A stretch of DNA of 7,435 nt from Planctomycetota bacterium. Lineage in GTDB: Bacteria; Planctomycetota; MHYJ01; JACPRB01. The position numbers and the translations under genes were made by a program. The stretch is taken from NCBI GenBank assembly GCA_016200125.1, contig JACQFK010000039.1, positions 1-7,435 on the forward strand, given 5' to 3'. Numbering within the stretch: position 1 is the first letter of the stretch; every line of letters begins with the position of its first letter. The notes under the pieces were generated by a model, which searched no databases, had not been told where the DNA came from, and saw only the letters and a program-made list of their open reading frames with translations. Shown here piece by piece: positions 5,893 through 7,435 of the stretch.

Positions 5893-6591
5893 GTGCAGGG
5901 CCACCTCCTCGAAGTCTTCTCCTCCTGGCAGGGCGAAGGCCCCTACGCCGGGCTCAAGCAGGTCTTCGTCCGCCTCTCGGGATGCCACCTGCGCTGCGTC
6001 TACTGCGACACGCCCGACTCCTGGGAGCGGGCGGGGGCGTGGACGATCGGCGGCGCGACGCGGCGGAATCCCGTCTCGGTTGAGGAGACGCTCGAGGCGG
6101 TCCGCTCGCTGGGCCCGCATCCCTCCGTGAGCCTGACCGGCGGCGAGCCGGTCCTGCAGGCGGAATTCGTCCGCGAAGTCGCCCTCGGCGTCCGCGCGAT
6201 GGGGATGAAGACCTACCTCGACACGAGCGGGACGCTCGCCGACCGGCTGGCCGTCTGCGCCGACGCCATCGACATCTTCGCGTTCGACGTCAAGCTCCCC
6301 TCCTGCCCCGGCGTGAAGGCCGACGGGGACGACGTCCGCCGCTGCCTCGAGCTGGCGCGCGGCCGCGAAGCCTTCGTCAAGATCGTCGTGATGCAGGACA
6401 GCCGCGAGGACGAGCTCGCGCAGGCCGCGAAGCTCGTGCCCCCGGAGATGCCCCTGATCCTCCAGCTCGCGACGCCGGTCAATCCGTCGACCGTGCCGCC
6501 GGACGGCGCGACGCTCGCCCGCCTCCGCCGCGCCTGCGGCCGCGAGGTCTCGGTGATGCCGCAGCTTCACGTCCTGGCGGGCTGGAAATAG
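5893..6591 (+). CDS. queE: 7-carboxy-7-deazaguanine synthase QueE (radical SAM)
   Basis: A 232-residue radical SAM enzyme that contracts 6-carboxy-tetrahydropterin to 7-carboxy-7-deazaguanine, the substrate of QueC. The N-terminus EVFSSWQGEGPYAG (7-20) is the QueE signature. The iron-sulfur cluster motif is the standard CX3CX2C (C31, C35, C38 in CHLRCVYCDT), and TGGEP at 82-86 is the SAM-binding motif. The family ending (PQLHVLAGWK) is intact. It uses a GTG start at 5893, supported by the family N-terminus; GCAGGGG at 5882-5888, inside the end of queC, serves as a ribosome binding site. The 1-nt gap to queC implies translational coupling. QueD, which makes the substrate, is not in the window, so the final product (queuosine or other) cannot be deduced here. 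Confidence 0.94.
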   Translation: MQGHLLEVFSSWQGEGPYAGLKQVFVRLSGCHLRCVYCDTPDSWERAGAWTIGGATRRNPVSVEETLEAVRSLGPHPSVSLTGGEPVLQAEFVREVALGVRAMGMKTYLDTSGTLADRLAVCADAIDIFAFDVKLPSCPGVKADGDDVRRCLELARGREAFVKIVVMQDSREDELAQAAKLVPPEMPLILQLATPVNPSTVPPDGATLARLRRACGREVSVMPQLHVLAGWK

Positions 6592-6594
6592 AAT
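6566..6594 (+). promoter_or_regulatory. Possible promoter overlapping the end of queE
   Basis: TTCACG (6566-6571, 4/6 match to TTGACA), a 17-nt spacer and TAGAAT (6589-6594, 5/6 match to TATAAT, overlapping the queE stop) would start transcription near 6601. That would give a roughly 50-nt leader to the next gene with its own strong ribosome binding site. It is a single sequence match, so confidence is modest. Confidence 0.35.
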
Positions 6595-6652
6595 TCCTGA
6601 AACATCCGCGCGAAAACCGCCTTCAGAGGAGTAAGGAAGAGGGAGGTGAAGG

Positions 6653-6889
6653 ATGGGTCTCGCCCTTCTGATCCTGGGCATCGTCCTGGCGCTCGGCGGC
6701 CACATCGGCATCGTCGTCGCGGCCTTCCGCGAAGGGGCGCTCTGGGGCCTCGGCTGCCTGCTGGTCCCCATCGTGGGCCTCATCTTCGTGGTGACCCACT
6801 GGGCGGAGACAAAGAAGCCCTTCCTCTTCGCGGTGGCCGGAAACGTCCTCTGGATCGCCGGCGCCGCAATGAGCGGACCGTCGCATTGA
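6653..6889 (+). CDS. Small three-helix membrane protein, function unknown
   Basis: A 78-residue protein that is mostly membrane. Hydrophobic segments lie at about 3-24, 29-48 and 56-73, separated by short loops FREG and THWAETKKP. The segment WGLGCLLVPIVGLIFVVTHW followed by KKPF resembles a recurrent small uncharacterised bacterial membrane protein family, but I cannot name it. The start is firmly set by GGGAGGTGA at 6641-6649, nearly the full complement of the 16S tail, 6 nt from GGAGG to the ATG. A candidate promoter at the end of queE would drive it separately from the que genes. It ends 36 nt before the next small gene and may be co-transcribed with it. No catalytic residues are recognisable. 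Confidence 0.75.
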   Translation: MGLALLILGIVLALGGHIGIVVAAFREGALWGLGCLLVPIVGLIFVVTHWAETKKPFLFAVAGNVLWIAGAAMSGPSH

Positions 6890-6925
6890 AGATCCGGCCC
6901 CGGTTGCGCCGAAGAAGACTCTAGA

Positions 6926-7195
6926 GTGGACTTCGATGCGCTGGTGGTGGAGTGGGTGCGCGAGCTGTTCTGGCCCGCGCTGATAGGCTCCCTCGCCGCC
7001 TTCGCCTACCTCTCGCTGCTCGCCCGCGCCCATGCGAGGGCGCAGCTCCTCGTCGCGCTCCTCCGTGAATGCCGGCGCCGCCTGGCGCGCCAGGAGCGGA
7101 TGCGGGAAAGCCTCGGCTTCGCCCCCCGGCTGGAGCGCTACCGCCGTCTCGAACGGGATCTGACGCTTCGACTCGGGAAGGAAGGCCTCCCTTAG
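6926..7195 (+). CDS. Small single-helix membrane protein with basic tail, function unknown
   Basis: An 89-residue open frame from GTG 6926. It has one membrane segment at about residues 14-34 (FWPALIGSLAAFAYLSLLARA), then a long Arg-rich, probably helical, tail (RRRLARQERMRESL, RLERYRRLERDL) that should lie in the cytoplasm. Third codon positions are overwhelmingly G or C, as in neighbouring genes, which supports it being coding despite a weak ribosome binding site (GAAGAAG at 6911-6917). In-frame GTGs at 6944, 6947 and 6956 are alternative starts. The stop TAG (7193-7195) overlaps the convergent rpiB stop by 3-4 nt. No homologous family is recognised. Confidence 0.55.
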   Translation: MDFDALVVEWVRELFWPALIGSLAAFAYLSLLARAHARAQLLVALLRECRRRLARQERMRESLGFAPRLERYRRLERDLTLRLGKEGLP

Positions 7196-7435
7196 CGGCC
7201 CTTTTCGATCGCGCTGATCTTGGCCACGCGGTTGACGTGGCGCCCCCCCTCGAACGGCGTCTGCAGCCACACCTTGAGGCATTCGGCGATCTTCAGCACC
7301 GGCGAGATGCGCGCCCCCGCGCAGAAGATGTTCGCGTCGTTGTGCTGGCGGCTGAGCGCGGCCGTCTTCTCGTCGCAGACGACCGCGGCCCGGATGCCCG
7401 GGACCTTGTTCGCCGCGATCGACATCCCGATGCCG
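7192..7435 (-). CDS. rpiB: Ribose-5-phosphate isomerase B, C-terminal part (partial)
   Basis: The gene runs leftward and enters at the right window edge; 80 residues are visible from GIGMSIAANK to the TAA at 7194-7192. RpiB interconverts ribose 5-phosphate and ribulose 5-phosphate in the pentose phosphate pathway. GIGMSIAANKVPGIRAA, the catalytic-region QHNDANI (His and Asn retained) and TPFEGGRH are strongly conserved RpiB segments. The catalytic cysteine of the CGTGIG motif lies just outside the window. An in-frame ATG at 7425 falls inside the conserved core and is not the true start. The 3' end overlaps the convergent small gene by 4 nt. The related LacA/LacB subunits share the fold, but the motifs fit RpiB. 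Confidence 0.92.
   Translation of the reverse strand, partial: GIGMSIAANKVPGIRAAVVCDEKTAALSRQHNDANIFCAGARISPVLKIAECLKVWLQTPFEGGRHVNRVAKISAIEKGR

Noticed and set aside
7196..7215. GGCC...GGCC followed by CTTTT as a bidirectional terminator between the convergent small gene and rpiB
   Set aside because: Only four base pairs could form and the T-run is four long, inside rpiB coding sequence.
6623..7282. A 219-residue minus-strand open frame
   Set aside because: It overlaps rpiB in another frame and two plus-strand small membrane genes with good third-position bias; its composition is shadow-like.

Overview
This is a very GC-rich bacterial chromosome segment with strongly G/C-biased third codon positions. 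It carries mostly housekeeping and respiratory/lipid-type genes and no phage, IS, CRISPR, tRNA or rRNA. The mix of Rho, ThpR, a QueC/QueE pair, RpiB and a signal-anchored haem c/copper monooxygenase with TPRs suggests a high-GC Gram-negative lineage. Acidobacteriota or a deltaproteobacterial-type phylum (Myxococcota and relatives) is my guess; the sequence alone does not settle it.

Layout, left to right. (1) The 3' end of rho. (2) A 656-residue fused 3-hydroxyacyl-CoA dehydrogenase/enoyl-CoA hydratase on the + strand, whose strong Shine-Dalgarno sequence is separated from the ATG by a small GC hairpin. (3) A convergent thpR (RNA 2',3'-cyclic phosphodiesterase) whose end overlaps the fused gene by 10 nt. 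(4) A 64-bp divergent promoter region, symmetric about a palindromic TTGCAA. (5) A + strand gene for an exported haem c / PHM-DBM-type copper monooxygenase / TPR protein, broken by a frameshift and probable internal deletion near 3460-3480. (6) A LolA-like exported protein, translationally coupled to it. (7) queC and queE, separated by 1 nt, for 7-deazaguanine (preQ0) synthesis. (8) A three-helix small membrane protein and a one-helix small membrane protein. (9) The 3' part of rpiB on the minus strand, overlapping the previous gene by 4 nt.

How the genes work together. Only two functional units are evident. The copper monooxygenase and LolA-like protein form one envelope operon. QueC and QueE catalyse two steps of one pathway: QueE makes 7-carboxy-7-deazaguanine and QueC converts it to preQ0. 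The other genes look like unrelated neighbours packed tightly, with convergent ends overlapping.

I did not find a convincing undescribed system. The observations most worth checking are the symmetric, apparently leaderless divergent promoter at 2766-2831, the disrupted copper monooxygenase whose six predicted copper ligands all survive on either side of the break, the hairpin-bridged ribosome binding site at 218-245, and the atypical catalytic motif in the fused dehydrogenase/hydratase.
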